NCBI GenBank assembly: GCA_033296885.1
Contig: MU864046.1
Location: 1-54,675 of the forward strand
Length of the DNA: 54,675 nucleotides
Direction: 5' to 3'
From: Triangularia verruculosa
Lineage: Eukaryota; Ascomycota; Sordariomycetes; Sordariales; Podosporaceae
Below are positions 23,301-34,911 of this stretch, piece after piece. Below the pieces are notes generated by a model. The model did not search any database. It had not been told where the DNA came from and saw only the letters and a program-made list of their open reading frames with translations. The number at the start of each line of letters is the position of its first letter. Positions within the stretch are counted from its first letter, which is position 1. The position numbers were made by a program, and so were the translations under genes.

Positions 23301-24492
23301 ATCACTGGTCTTCCGCCTGTAGCAGATGCCCTCTTTCCAAAATCCCACATGGACTTCTTCTGGGAAGCCGATCTCTCCAACTGGCGGACATAGTCTCTGC
23401 TCACAGGTGGCGGCATCGCCGGCACACCTTGAGTAGCGATGCTCATAGCATAGAAGGATCTGGCCTCGCCCTCATCCTTGGTGCTTGGCACCTCTCTAGG
23501 GTTGACGAAAGTCCTGGATGATCGAATGTTGGCCTCCTTCAAATCCTCGAACCGACTCGGGGGATATTCGGAGTCGGCGGTGGAGATATCGCGGCTGATG
23601 TTGATTCGCCTTGGTGAGGGAGCCTCGGGAAGTCCAGAGGAGGACTTTCTGGACGTGACCAGAGTCATGGCACCCGCAGTAACAAAAACTAGATAGTGTT
23701 AGGTTGGATAGCACCAATATATCGACTATTACTTACTGATCAACACCAAAAGGCCGCCGGCAGGAAGAGCAGTCCTGGCGGCAGGTGGGATGGTAGTAAT
23801 GCCAAGAAGCATTACAATACTGGCAGCTGTCCAGCAAATAAGTCCCAGCAACACTGAGGTGAGAGACCTTGAGTTGGTCTTCGCAGCACCTCCGGTAGAG
23901 TAAGCCTTCTGGATCAGAAGCACAATGATGATGGCATCCAAAACCAGCACGGCAACACCAGCGGGAAGGGCTGAAGTTGTCGCGAGGCAAAAGTCGTCGG
24001 TTTGAGGTCGAGTGAAGCCGACAAACACGGCACCGGCGAGGAACCGGGCCAGGACCAAAATCTGGGGAAGCAGCTGCAACACCGAAGGCTTGCCCCCCTT
24101 ATTCGTATTCAAAGCCCATAGCAGGAACTGTTCGATGGAGAACCTCGCCAGCTGGTCGAAAATAGAAGCGAAAATAACACCGATTTGACATGGCATCGAT
24201 GAGCCTGTGGTATCGATAAGCGTTGTCGCAAAGTCGATGGCAGCCCACAGGGCCGAAGAAATAAGAAATGATACGAGGACCAGCCTCTGGCTGTCGCGGA
24301 ATACCGCAGCACCATGGCCGTTAATGTAAAGAACGAGCGCCGCCGAGGCAGCATAAACCACGCTTCCGCTATACCAACATGTTAGCCAACCGTTTTTCTT
24401 TCCTCCTCCTCCCATCACGGAGGAACAGTGGCGAGAACTGACAAGGTAAAGGCCCCGAGGAGGGCCTGCGCGGTGGTACCGTTGTTCGCCAT
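17330..24492 (-). CDS. Giant seven-helix membrane protein with long repeat-rich tail
   Basis: Three exons: 24492-24443, 24368-23737 and 23688-17330. Introns of 74 bp (GTCAGT ... GCTAAC ... TAG) and 48 bp (GTAAGT ... CTAAC ... TAG) keep the frame through 2,346 residues. Residues ~1-240 hold about seven hydrophobic segments, e.g. 'VLVSFLISSALWAAI', 'VAVLVLDAIIIVLLI' and 'GGLLVLIIFVTAG', so the N-terminus is an integral membrane region. The remaining ~2,100 residues are Ser/Pro/Arg-rich, likely disordered, with an acidic patch 'DDYDDEDDVIDG', short helical stretches and many 'LWTxP/LWSPP' motifs. Between about 18330 and 19795 the tail contains about six tandem 82-residue repeats (see separate entry). 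I do not recognise the protein family. A membrane-anchored scaffold is a guess from architecture. The large exon has no stop, so the gene is intact. About 2.2 kb of gene-free DNA lies upstream. Confidence 0.85.
18330..19795 (-). repeat. In-frame 246 bp tandem repeats within the giant gene
   Basis: About six copies of a 246 bp unit (82 codons) lie in tandem. Copies at 18541-18786 and 18787-19032 are identical over roughly their first 195 bp; outer copies are more diverged. Each unit encodes a set of short motifs: 'RTTTEEPAAQYMSRSPR', 'SLWT', 'WIQTKPVS', 'GVWSPPV' and 'LFTVDPSRR'. The exact multiple of three keeps the frame whatever the copy number. Confidence 0.9.
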
Positions 24493-26690
24493 GATGGACG
24501 ATGATTAGTATTGCAAGGCGAGAAAGAACGAGTACAGAGAGAAACTCAGAAGGCCCAGTCAATGGGGGGGCAAATTAAGAAGGTAAGAATAGAATAGAAG
24601 TTAGTTGAATGAGCGTCTCATAGTGATCGTTTCCCGCACGTCACGGCGTTGATGTTGTGAATAGTGTCAATGACAGGCAGACATGTCGGGGCCCATGCCG
24701 TGTCGTGCCAAACAAACAGAAGGAGAGCAAAAGGAAAGAGAAAAAAGAGAAGCAGTTCTCCATCAACGGTCGACGCCCCCGGGTCGGCTGTGTTCCACGT
24801 CCTTGGGTGGGATGGCGGATTTTGGATTGTGGAGAAGGGGGTGATGAGAGGAGGTAGCAAGAGAGGATGCCAAGACAGAGCTTGTCACGCTTGTTACATG
24901 GACATGGGACGGTTCCCCTTTCGCCATCACCGCTTCGCTTGCAAAAGCGTTTCCTCTGGTAAACGGGAGCTAACCTCTTAGGTGAGCGCCTGGCAGGGCA
25001 GCGTGTGAGTTGTCGCCTTCTGTTGTTCATGCTGGCGCGAGGCAGATGCAGCGATTGGGCGGGGGGCGAGGCTGACAAGGCCAGTGCTCGGCGGTTGCAT
25101 CGTAACCCCGTCCTTGGTGTTTCACTTGAAACTTGAGATGTCGCATCTCGCACAGACTCAGTGCAGGAACTTCAAGATGACGGGCAGCGTTAAAAAAAAA
25201 AAAACAATAAAAAGAGGGGAGTCCTTGCTCTTCGTTTCCCCTTGTCTTCCAGAGCGTGGGATGCCCAGTCCATGTGTCGAACGGGTTGTCCGTGTGCCCA
25301 AGCATCTGGGAGAGACGATGCCAGTTGGATGGGCAGACGCACTGACTCGCAACGAGACGACATCAGGCGCTTGATGATATGATGATGTGTGTGTGTGTTC
25401 CTGAGCGGTGATGGGATAATTGCTTCGTCATCCGGCTGCCAGTCTGTCGTGGCCGAGGTTGGGGGAAAAGGAAAACATTCGCAGCGCGCCTTGAGGTCGG
25501 TCTCTGTTTGGAACGTAATGCTGTGTATCTCGAGAAATCCATGTGAGGCCTGTTTCGAGGCACCCGTCGTGCAAGACTGAGGTGAGCCTCACTTCTCTCC
25601 AAGATCAGAGTTGCACACAGGCAGGTCGCGAGCGTCGCGTCTTGGCCGCCCCGCACAGACCACAATCCACGATAAGATAAGACGACAAGCCCAGATATCA
25701 GAGATGGAAGCATCACAGATCCCATCATGCTTTCCTTCTCTCTAATCACTACAAACCGAACCGAGTCTGGTACATACAAGTTTCAGTCAAAGAAAAATTT
25801 CATGTTTTCTCATCACCGCCTGCCATACCAGCCGTCCGAGGCCAAGGTGTTCCAGGAGCCTCCAGATCGTTCGTGTCATGATTTAGCCGCTCCTGGCATG
25901 AGATTCAACCGCCGAGGAGATCCAAAACATGAACATCGCTAACCATGCGTAGGGAGTCATCTTGTCCATGGGGAAAGAGGAGTGAGGGGTCATGATAATG
26001 GGCCAAGTCACGACTTCATCTCAACACGGGGAAGTATAGGCCATGTAAACGCAGGGTAAATCTCGAGCATCAGTCCCTGGACGATCTTGCGGCCCGGGCT
26101 GGCAGGCCACCCAACGGCCTGTATCCCGACGGCAAAGTCTTGACAAAGGCGGCAGCCATCCAAAAGGCGTACCGATGCATGGGCCAGTCCCCTCGGCATC
26201 CCGACGCCGTGTCGGCGGAAAACAACGGGTTAGCAGAAACTCGCTGGCTTCCGAGGAGGGGTTCGCGTTCGGGACCAATCATCTTATTTCCATTTCCATT
26301 TCCATTTCCACTTGCAACATCTCAAGCTATGGTGTTATCTCAGAACTTGAAGATAGATGCTGCCTGAAAGAGTTCTTGGGCCACTGCATCAATTGTGCCA
26401 TAATTTCCTGTCCGGCCAACCGTAACGCTGTTGGTCTCGAGATACATAACCGAAGTGGCATCAGCCCAAGGAACCTCATATCATCTATACATATCAACCA
26501 CTTACATGCCAACCACCAAGACCGGGATCAATGACTGCATTCCCGTGACTCATCGAAACCACTCATCTCATCAGCACTAAGATCACGTATAAGATCCTCA
26601 TTCTCTCTCTTTCTCACAAACTAATTCACACTCACACCACCAACATCATCACCACCCTCGTCACCCTCAACGTCCCTCACCACCGCCAAG
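24493..26690. other. Long intergenic region, presumed divergent promoters
   Basis: 2.2 kb between two divergent genes with no convincing frame. It holds an A-run near 25190, a TGATGA/TGTGTG microsatellite at about 25370-25400, a TTCCAT hexamer repeat at 26286-26310, and CT-rich leader-like sequence at 26600-26690 just before the flavin-protein start. Confidence 0.6.
26286..26310. repeat. TTCCAT hexamer microsatellite
   Basis: Four consecutive copies of TTCCAT. Confidence 0.85.
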
Positions 26691-27552
26691 ATGCCTCGCC
26701 AGGACCTCCAATACCCCAAAGAAGCTCACAACACCGTGAAGCGCTACAACCACCGAGGTCCGTCCCTCATTCTACTCACCATCACCACCAACTAACCCCC
26801 CATCAGCCTCCTACTCCCTCCGCACAATCCACACCATAATCAACTCCACCCCCCTCCTGCACATCTCCTTCAACGACCCCTCCTCCCCCTACCCAGCCAC
26901 CATCCCCATGATCGGCCAAATGGGCTCCTTCGACCGCCCCTCCGCCGACCTCTCCGACGTCCTAGACCTCTACCTCCACGGTTACATCTCCGCCCGCCTC
27001 ATAAACTCCACCCGCTCCCCCAACACCTCCCCAGGCCTCCCCGTAACCATCTCCGCCTCCACCGTCGACGGCCTCGTCCTCTCCCTCTCCCCCTTCTCCC
27101 ACAGCTACAACTACCGCTCCGCCGTCCTCTTCGGGCACGCCACCACCGTCACCGACCCCGCCGAAAAGCTCTACGCCCTCGAGCTCATCACCAATAAAGT
27201 CGCCCCCAACCGCTGGGCCGACTCCCGCTCCCCGCCCACAGCCGGCGAACTCGCTGCCACTGCCGTGCTCAAGGTCAAGATCGACACTGGAAGCGCCAAA
27301 GTCAGGACCGGACCGCCAAACGACGACAAGGCCGACTTGGAGAATGCCGAGGCGAGGGGTAAGGTTTGGGTGGGCACGGTGCCGGTGTACACTGTCACTG
27401 GCTCGCCGGTGGCGGCCGGGTATAACCTCGTCAGCGAGGTGCCAAAGACATTGACAGAATGGACTGAGCAGGCGACGAGAGATGCAAAGAAGTACGCTGA
27501 GCTAGCAGCGGTAGAAGATCTTGCTCCGAAGAAGAAAACCGACGATGACTGA
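26691..27552 (+). CDS. FMN-binding split-barrel protein, pyridoxamine 5'-phosphate oxidase-like
   Basis: Exons 26691-26757 and 26807-27552 flank a 49 bp intron (GTCCGT ... ACTAAC ... CAG); the product has 270 residues. The start 'KRYNHRASYSLRTIHTIIN' is typical of fungal flavin-nucleotide-binding proteins of the NimA/PNPOx-like class. It is followed by 'LLHISFND', 'MIGQMGSF', 'LDLYLHGYISARL', 'SYNYRSAVLFGHA' and 'KLYALELITNKVAPNRW', the split-barrel strands that hold FMN. The substrate is unknown in this family. The C-terminus is charged and Lys/Asp-rich. The CT-rich leader and the good ATG context support the start. It converges with the NRAMP gene, with only 138 bp between the two stops. 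Confidence 0.88.
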
Positions 27553-27690
27553 GAAAGCAGTGTCAACAGTGTTTATACTTGTTTATGAAGTTAATAAGAT
27601 TTGATAACCACCACGAAAGAAACACCCAACGCCTATTATGCCACTTACTCCTTCCCACAAACAACCAGGAAAACCCCCTCTATCTCCCAT

Positions 27691-29497
27691 CTACCCCCCA
27701 TCCCTCCCAAGTAACACCAAATTCGCCACATTCATCACCGCAATAATCAACCAAACCACCACCCCAAACCCCGTAACCCACCAACTATTCCCCATCCTCA
27801 CCGCCCCCCTCCTTTCACTACACCCACCACCAGTAACCCTCAAACACCTCCTCAACCTCCCCTTGACCCCTTCCTCCCCTCCATTCCCTCTACCCCCCTC
27901 CCCCCCAACAGTCTCCTCATCCCCTTCCCCCCCAAAATGCCCCCCAAACCTCGCCATCCCCGGCCTAACCGTCATATACCTATCCACCCCCGTAAAATAA
28001 ATCAGCGGCGCCGTGATAAACGGCAAAACCACACTCAGCGCAACCTGGCTCCCATTCAGCGCCTGATCCAGCCCCTCCCTCCCCACCGCCGCCGCAATCA
28101 CAATGCTCGGCACAATACTCACCCCCCTCGTCACCAACCTCCTCACCCACGGCCTAACCCTCCACCTCAACGCCCCCTCACTCACCATCTGTCCCGCAAT
28201 CGTGCACACAATCCCAGCACTCACCCCCGAAAACAACAACGCCAGCGCAAACACCGTCCCCGCCACCGGCGCAATACTCTTAGACAACAACTCATGAATC
28301 CCAAACAAATCCGCCCCTTCCGCTTCCGGCCTACCATAAAGCGCTGCCCCCGCCACAATCAAAATCGCACTATTCACAAACAGCGCAAAACTAAACAGCG
28401 CCACCGCCAGCTCCGCGACAGAGTACTTCATCGAGTGTCTAATCGCATCCAAGCTAGGCCTATACCCCTTCATCCCATTATCCTCTTCCTCTTGTCTCTC
28501 CCCCTCCGGCAGCAGTCCCCTCCCGGCATCAAACTCATACAACCTAGCCTGCACAATCCCACTCCCAAGGTACAAACTATGCGGCATCACCGTCGCCCCC
28601 AAAATCCCACACGCCTGATACATCGCCCTCCCCTCCACCAGTCTGTTTCCTGGCAAATACCCCCTAAACACCTCCCCCACCTCCGCCTCAATCATACTCA
28701 ACTGCACACAAAAACACCCCACCACCGCCATAACCAACCCCATGACAAAATACTCAAACATTCTCAGTCCCCTCACCCCTCCATTCCCATAAAACACTAG
28801 TATCAGCATAACCTCGAGTATACTCAACCCGCACCCCGCCACAAGCGGTATCTGCGGGACTAGCAAGTTGATGGCAATCGCAGTCCCAATCACCTCTGCC
28901 ACATCCGTAGCAATAATCGCCCCTTCGGCGAGTACATACAAGACGTAATTCAGCCACCTGGGCAAAAACTCTCTGCAGGCTTCGGCGAGGTTCAGGCCGG
29001 AGACGGTGCCGAGTTTGATGGATAAGGTCTGGAGAAAGATGGCGAAGATGTTGCTTAGGAGGACGACGAATAACAAACGGAATTGGTAGGAGGCGCCGGC
29101 GGAGATGTCGGTTGCGTAGTTGCCTGGGTCGACTAATTTTTTTGTCAGTAAATAAATAGTTTGGGGTGGGGAGAAGGGGGAAAAGGAGAGGGGGGAGGTA
29201 CCTACTGTAAGCAACGGCGACCATGAACCCCGGCCCGATAAACTTCCCAAATGTAATCACGGCTTTCTTGATCTTGGTCCATTTTTCCTTCGGGGTGGTG
29301 GTGGTGTTTGGTAACCGGGGGGCAACACTCGCGCGCTGGTGGAGGGAGCGGATGAGCGGTAGGGCGTCGCCTTCGGGGTTGGGGGAGGAGTGAGACGTGC
29401 TGTTGTCGGTTTTGGCTCCGGGGTTGGACTCGATGGCGGGGGTGGATGTAGCTGGACTGCTGTCTGCCCCTGGGTCGGGGATGCCAGGGGTTGCCAT
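27691..29497 (-). CDS. NRAMP-family divalent metal (Mn/Fe) transporter
   Basis: Exons 29497-29206 and 29132-27691 flank a 73 bp intron (GTAGGT ... TTACTGAC ... TAG); the product has 577 residues. The intron splits the hallmark TM1 motif, which splices to 'AYIDPGNYATD'. The TM6 motif 'MPHSLYLGSG' is present, and both motifs hold the metal-binding Asp/Asn and Met. About eleven hydrophobic helices are visible. The family (yeast Smf1/2/3) moves Mn2+ or Fe2+ with protons across plasma or internal membranes. The ~95-residue N-terminus is Ser/Thr/Pro-rich. A Gly/Glu-rich insert ('GGHFGGEGDEETVGG') precedes the last helix; it is probably a cytosolic loop. Which of the Smf paralogues it matches cannot be said from the sequence alone. 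Confidence 0.92.
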
Positions 29498-30430
29498 TTA
29501 TTCACAGCCTGGCTTTTAATTCGTGTGCCGGGCAGTTTAAAATACTGTAGTTGCCGAATAGTCGTGGTCGACTGTCGCTGTGGCTGTCACTATCGTCAAC
29601 TCCGTCACCTTCGTCGGTAGTGTCCACTGCGTGTTTCCGCAATGATTCTACAGCAACGCAGAGATAAGACAAGGCACAACCCAGCAAAGTGAACAGCTTG
29701 CAAGATCAACTTTGCCAGTTGAAAGAAAAGGAAGGGACGAAAAACAGCAGCAGACACCCCGACGTAACCGCTCCATGAACGGCGGAGTTTTGCCCGACGG
29801 CCCACGAGCCACCTACCCCCAATCCCCTGCTTGTCGTCCCTCAGAACGAGAAGGGACGAAGGGAAGGGCGTGCAACATGCGGCTCTCACTCAGCGACTTC
29901 CGGATTCGGAGCTAGAAGACGAAGAAGGAAAAGAAGGTCTGCAACAGTCAGCCACCAGCCATGGGAACGGGAACAAAATGTCACCGGGGGAAAACTCCAA
30001 AATTGATGCCGTCATGGACCAAACTAACGGTTTAGCAGAGAGGTCCGGCTGCAATGCCAACAGGGTCCGTGTGGCCGCAAACCTTGTGTCGGCATTGACT
30101 GGCAAGGACTGCGGAACAGAAGAGGCAAATAGATCATGTTCAAATCTATCTGAAGTTCTAATTGTCTGGGTTTTGGTTTCGTTGGGCCAGTTGATGACCA
30201 GCGACATCGGACCGTTACTCCTCGTATAACCCTCGGAATCGCCCGTCCTCTGTCGGGTGCTCCTGCACCACAACCACCATTTCGTTGAGGGGAGCGTCTG
30301 CAAAATGCGTCATATAAAGCGTCGAGAATGCAGACGGCGTGCCCTGCCGGCTGTCGGACCTGTCTCCGAAGCCCAGCGCTTCTCCCACGTCTGATACACC
30401 TGAGCTGCTTCCGCCGTGGCGGCGGCAAAA
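29498..30430. other. Intergenic region: 3' flank of OPI3-type gene and promoter of NRAMP gene
   Basis: 0.9 kb between two minus-strand genes. No frame resembles a protein family. Confidence 0.6.
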
Positions 30431-31230
30431 TTAAAGCTCCTTCTTCTCCTCGTAGCCACCAGCCTTGGCCCTCTCGCGCTCACGTTTGGCGTAGATGCCA
30501 GCGGTGAAGGGGTTCTCGAACTGGATGGCGACAATGTAGACGATCAGGACGTGCATGGTCAGAAGGATACCGGCGGGCTTTCCATAGAGAAGAGCGGTGC
30601 CCAAGAAGCTCATGGTGGAACCATAGTACATCGGGGCGCTGGTGATGTTGAACGGGAAGCCAGTGACCATCTTATCCATTAGAATGCCGAAGTAGTCACC
30701 CAAGAAGGTGCCAGTAATGCCGAGCTGCCATGTTGAAGAGATAACCAGGATGTTTCCAGCAGCCAAGAGTGCATAAGCGGCGTAGGTGACGTTGTCTCCC
30801 ACGAGGGCGGGGTGTGATGGTTGGTCACGGAGGGCACGCTCGTAGAGGAAGTCGCGGACGAGACCGAGGGAGAAGATAGTGGCTGCGAGGGCGTAGCAGG
30901 CTCTTTGGGCGTTTCCGCCAAAGGCACGGGTGAGGAAGTGATCACGGTACTCCTTGCGGGCTACAATGCTGTTCGACGTGAGACCAGCTGTTAGCAACAC
31001 TTTTGTGGTGTTGAGATGCAAAGGCAGGGAGGGACAAGCTCACTTCCAGAAGGTAGGGTTGAAGGCAATGGCAGCAGCGGAGACTATCACGGCGGTTAGA
31101 GATCATCGTCTGGGCATGGCATGGCAATCAGGCACAAGCGCATGTGGAGCGGAGCAGACATACTCAGGAAGCTGCGCTGGTTGAAGTCAACATAGTCGAC
31201 GAACTCGGTGAGAAGCTGAGCAACAGACAT
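30431..31230 (-). CDS. OPI3: Phospholipid N-methyltransferase, OPI3 type
   Basis: Exons 31230-31164, 31083-31044 and 30968-30431 with introns of 80 and 75 bp; the product has 214 residues, close to yeast Opi3 (206). The family adds the last methyl groups to phosphatidylethanolamine derivatives to give phosphatidylcholine in the ER membrane, using S-adenosylmethionine. Splicing restores 'AAIAFNPTFWNIVARKEYR', a diagnostic PEMT start. Later come 'TGTFLGDYFGILMD', 'FNITSAPMYYGSTMSFLG', and the C-terminal 'ENPFTAGIYAKRER' with the lysine/arginine-rich tail. Four membrane helices are visible. It diverges from the spermidine-synthase-fold gene across a 475 bp promoter region. Confidence 0.92.
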
Positions 31231-31705
31231 GATGGGCAGATCCGACAGTAGATACACGACGGTGTTTGTAGAGAGGAGCAAGTGAACAAGAGCTTATGAC
31301 GGCGGCACAGGCCAGATTTTGGAGTGGATGATCTCGGAAGCTGGGGCAGAAGAAGCTGGGGCAGAAGAAGCTGGGCAGTCCCGGTTGAAAATTGTGTGAT
31401 GCTGTTTGCGTTTCCCCACAAAATCTTCTCAAAGCGTCATCGTCCCCCCACATTCTAGCTGTTGGAGCTGTTCCCGGCAGGCAAGGGTTCGAAACGACAG
31501 GGCTAAGCTCTGGCCCCACCCCCGCTGTTCCCGACCTGGCGCGGCACCAAAAGCTCCTTGATGTCGCATCTCCAAACAGAAAATGAGACCAGATTGCGCT
31601 TCACTCGTCAACTGAATATTATCATGGAATAAACCTCTCTCATCTTTCTTCTCACTTTGGTTTGTTTATTGCTATGACCCGATGAGATCTCAATGACCGC
31701 AAACC
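31231..31705. promoter_or_regulatory. Divergent promoter region with 15 bp tandem repeats
   Basis: 475 bp lie between two divergent ATGs. At about 31339-31379 the unit 'aagctggggcagaag' is repeated nearly three times; read on the OPI3 strand it is CTTCTGCCCCAGCTT. The leader before 31706 is CT-rich. Confidence 0.5.
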
Positions 31706-33581
31706 ATGGCGCCCAAGCAACGTAAACCCACACCAGAGTCTTCCTCGTCCTCAGGGTCCTCGCCCTCAAAAGCCATTCCCCATATCGACCCCAACAGCTC
31801 ATTCACCCCCGAGTCCTTTGAGAAAGAACTCAAGTCTCTCGCTCAAAAAGCGCAATCCGAAACGACATTACACTACCTCACAGAACAATCCATCATCTAC
31901 CTCAAATCAGCCGCCTTGCTCGCGCTCATTGCGCTGTTCTCGACCGTCTCCCAGCTCAACCTCTCGCCAACCTACGGCTCAATACCCTCTTCAAAATGGC
32001 ACTCCAAGCTCATCATGGCTGGGTGCTTTGCGGGGTGGTCTACTAACCTGACCTTAAACCGAGTCTTACCATTCAAGCCTGAGAAATTACTACCAGTACT
32101 GGCCGTTTATGTGCCCGTGATCCAGTTCCTCTTGGGGAAGAGCAGCTCCATACTCACTGCGCAATGGGGACCGCTCATCACCGAAGGACTGACTCTCCTC
32201 CCGCTTGTGACAATCAGTGTTGCTTGCGTGGCTACTTACCTTGAGGGCGTCGACCTCCCTGGCTTTCTGCCAAGTTGGATCAGAGATGCGCTGCCAGGAC
32301 TGGGGAGCTACGGCTTCTACAAGCTGTCGGAGAAGTATTTGGGTGCTTTGGCGGAACAGCATATTGGAGAGACAGTATTGAACACGAGAGTGGGCATGGA
32401 GCTGGCGTTGGCGGGAAGTTATGCTGCTTTGGCGCCGTCTAAGCTGCTGGTGTTTGCCTTGCCGGCCCTGTTGCACACTGCGCTGCTGAACACGCATGTT
32501 CCGAGCCAGTTTGCCCTGGGGAATTTGAACAAAGGTCTGAAAGATGTTGGCTATGTGGTGTTGGATAGGAAGGAGAGTTTGACTGGGTACATCTCTGTCG
32601 TGGACAGCCCGAAGGAGGGGTACAGGGTGATGAGATGCGACCATTCTTTGTTGGGTGGCGAGTGGGTGAAGTTTTTGGGGCAGGGGCAGTTCAAGGGGAA
32701 CCAGGTGGCTGAGCCGATTTATGGTGTTTTTGCCATGCTGGAGGCTGTAAGACTGGTCAAGACGCCAGAGAAGATCAAGGACGAAACAGCGAAGGCGCTT
32801 GTCATGTAAGGTTCCCGTCACCCCTTGCTCTGCGAACAGTAAGAAACTAACGCCCAACAGCGGCCTCGGAATTGGCACCACCCCCGCTGCTCTCGTGGCA
32901 CACGGTATTGACACCACCGTCGTCGAGATCGACCCTGTGGTCCACGAATTTGCCCTCGAATACTTCCAGCTCCCTAAAAACCACACCGCCGTCATCGAGG
33001 ACGCAGTCACTTACACCTCCCGCCTGGCAGCCGACGAGGAAGGCCAGCGCTTCGATTACATCGTCCACGACGTCTTCACCGGCGGCGCCGAGCCCATCCC
33101 CCTCTTCACCCTCGAGTTCCTGCAGAACCTAAACAGTCTCCTCAAGCCAAACGGAGTCATCGCCATCAACTACGCCGGCGACTTCGCCCTCCCCCCACCC
33201 CGTATTGTTACTAACACCATCCGCGCCGTCTTCCCCTCCTGCCGCGCCTTCCGCGAGCATCCCCGCGACGTGGAAGACTTTGAGAAGAACCAGCGGGACT
33301 TTACGAACATGGTGATGTTCTGCACCAAGTCTGGCTCGGGAGAGCTGAGGTTTAGGCATCCGAATACACGGGACTTGCTGAACAGTCCGTCGAGGCAGGC
33401 GTTTTTGTATCCGCAGCATGAGGTGAAAGAGGAGGATTTTGTGAGGGCGGAGGGGGAGGCGGAGGGGGTGCTGAGGGCGAATGAGACGGAGAGGTTGGTC
33501 AAGTGGCATGAGAGTAGTGCTATGGGGCACTGGGCGATTATGCGGACTGTGTTGCCGGATGCGGTTTGGGAGGAGTGGTAG
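31706..33581 (+). CDS. Membrane protein with C-terminal spermidine-synthase-like (Rossmann) domain
   Basis: Exons 31706-32805 and 32861-33581 flank a 55 bp intron (GTAAGG ... ACTAAC ... CAG); the product has 606 residues. The first ~260 residues hold several hydrophobic helices ('AALLALIALFST', 'LLPVLAVYVPVIQFLL', 'LPLVTISVACVATYL'). From ~residue 275 comes the aminopropyltransferase-type hairpin 'LTGYISVVDS'. The nucleotide-fold motif 'IGLGIGTTPAALVAHG' is completed by the splice, followed by 'VVEIDPVV' with its acidic residue, and 'FDYIVHDVFTGG' with the Asp at the catalytic position of spermidine synthases. The reaction in these membrane-anchored fungal homologues is not established; soluble spermidine synthase is a different protein. 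It is probably a housekeeping neighbour, not a cluster member. Confidence 0.85.
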
Positions 33582-33831
33582 GGTTTTTACTTATTGGGTT
33601 TGTAAGTTTTGTGTGAAAAGATTTGGAAAAGGTGTATCTATTGCTTTTGTCAACAAGTTGGGTCGGCTCTTTGAGTTGTCGTCCGCTTGATCTTTTTGGC
33701 AAGGAAGGAGAGTTGAAGGCGTTGGGGCGCTTTATTGGGTACTATCTTGCTTATCTGATGTTATTCCCCCTTTCCCAGCCCTTATACAATCTCCCCCCGT
33801 GTCGTTTTTACCTCCCATATTATCAACCATT

Positions 33832-34911
33832 TTACTCATCAAGCACAGCAACCAACTTTTTCCCGGACACACCCCCAGACCTAAGCAACTCCAACCCCTT
33901 TATCACCCCCTCCAACCCCCCCTCCAACCTCTGCACCGGATGCGGCTTTAGTTTGCCTTCATCCAACAACTTCTGGTAAACCCCCCAGAACCGAACCCCC
34001 AGCTCAAGCTTCCCCGGATCAGCGGGCTTGTCGTACCCCCCCGGCAAACCGGACGCTTCCCCAGCGATCTGGAAAGCGAGCATGAACCCAGCCTTCACCG
34101 CTTTGCGTCTGGAGAGTAGCTCGTCGGGAACGTATTCCAGACTAACGTACCTTCCCCCGGTCCTGGAAAGGGAATCATAGCAGATCGCTACGGACTGGGA
34201 ATCAGAGATACAATCGAGCGCGTGTTTAAGGCGGTTGTTTGTGTATGATTTTATTTTTGTTGCCACGTCAGGGAGGGTGTAATCAAACACCGCGTCGGCA
34301 CCAGCCTCCCGGACGAGGGGGAAGTTTGACGGGGAGCAGGTTGCGATGGGGGAGAAGCCGGAGAGTTTGAGGAGTTGGATTGCGATTGTGCCGGTTGCTG
34401 TGCTACCCCCGTAGACCAACACTGGGGTGGGGCTTGGGGAGGGGGAGATGGGGGAGTAAGGGAGGGAGAGGAGGGTTGGGTCGAAGAGGGAGAGGGTTGA
34501 TGTTGCGAGGGCGGTGGGGAGGGTTGCTGCGGAGGGGGGGGGGAGGTTGCGGGGGAGGCGGAGGAGGAGGGTGGGGGTTGTGACGAGGTAGGTTGTGAAA
34601 GCGCCGGTTGTGGGGGAGAGGGGGGAGGAGCCGCGGACGCCGCCGGAGACGAGGTCGCCGGGGAGGAAGGGGGTGGGGGTGTCGGGGTGGATGGAGAGGA
34701 TGGTGCCGGAGAAGTCGTAGCCGATTATGCTGCCGGGGGTGGGGAAGAAGGTGGGCATTTTGTAATCGGAGGGGTTGAGGGCTACGGCGGTGACTTTTAT
34801 GAGGACGGTTCCTGGGGTTAGGGGGGGGATGGGGAGGTTGTGGGCGAGAGAGGGTTTGCCGGCGGGGCCTTGGATGATGGCTGATCTGGTGGTGGGGATG
34901 GGGGAGGACAT
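33832..34911 (-). CDS. Trans-acting enoyl reductase of the PKS-NRPS partner type
   Basis: A single exon of 359 residues. This is the zinc-free medium-chain dehydrogenase/reductase fold of LovC/ApdC/TenC-type partners, which reduce enoyl intermediates on a highly reducing PKS whose own ER domain is dead. Visible signatures are the N-terminal 'ALNPSDYKMP' and 'GYDFSGTI', then the NADPH site 'LVYGGSTATGTIAIQLLKLSG' region (centred near residue 170) and 'REAGADAVFDY'. The C-terminus has 'LRSGGVSGKKLVAVL'. The length is typical. It lies four genes from the synthase whose ER region is degenerate, so the partnership is a strong inference. It shares a 580 bp bidirectional promoter with the MFS gene. 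Confidence 0.92.
   Translation of the reverse strand: MSSPIPTTRSAIIQGPAGKPSLAHNLPIPPLTPGTVLIKVTAVALNPSDYKMPTFFPTPGSIIGYDFSGTILSIHPDTPTPFLPGDLVSGGVRGSSPLSPTTGAFTTYLVTTPTLLLRLPRNLPPPSAATLPTALATSTLSLFDPTLLSLPYSPISPSPSPTPVLVYGGSTATGTIAIQLLKLSGFSPIATCSPSNFPLVREAGADAVFDYTLPDVATKIKSYTNNRLKHALDCISDSQSVAICYDSLSRTGGRYVSLEYVPDELLSRRKAVKAGFMLAFQIAGEASGLPGGYDKPADPGKLELGVRFWGVYQKLLDEGKLKPHPVQRLEGGLEGVIKGLELLRSGGVSGKKLVAVLDE

Noticed and set aside
27937..28800. Plus-strand His/Arg/Pro-rich frame opposite the NRAMP gene.
   Set aside because: Composition is the mirror of the transporter's hydrophobic codons.
31480..31500. 'gggttcgaaac' suggesting a tRNA T-loop.
   Set aside because: Flanking sequence does not fold into a cloverleaf; it lies in the divergent promoter.
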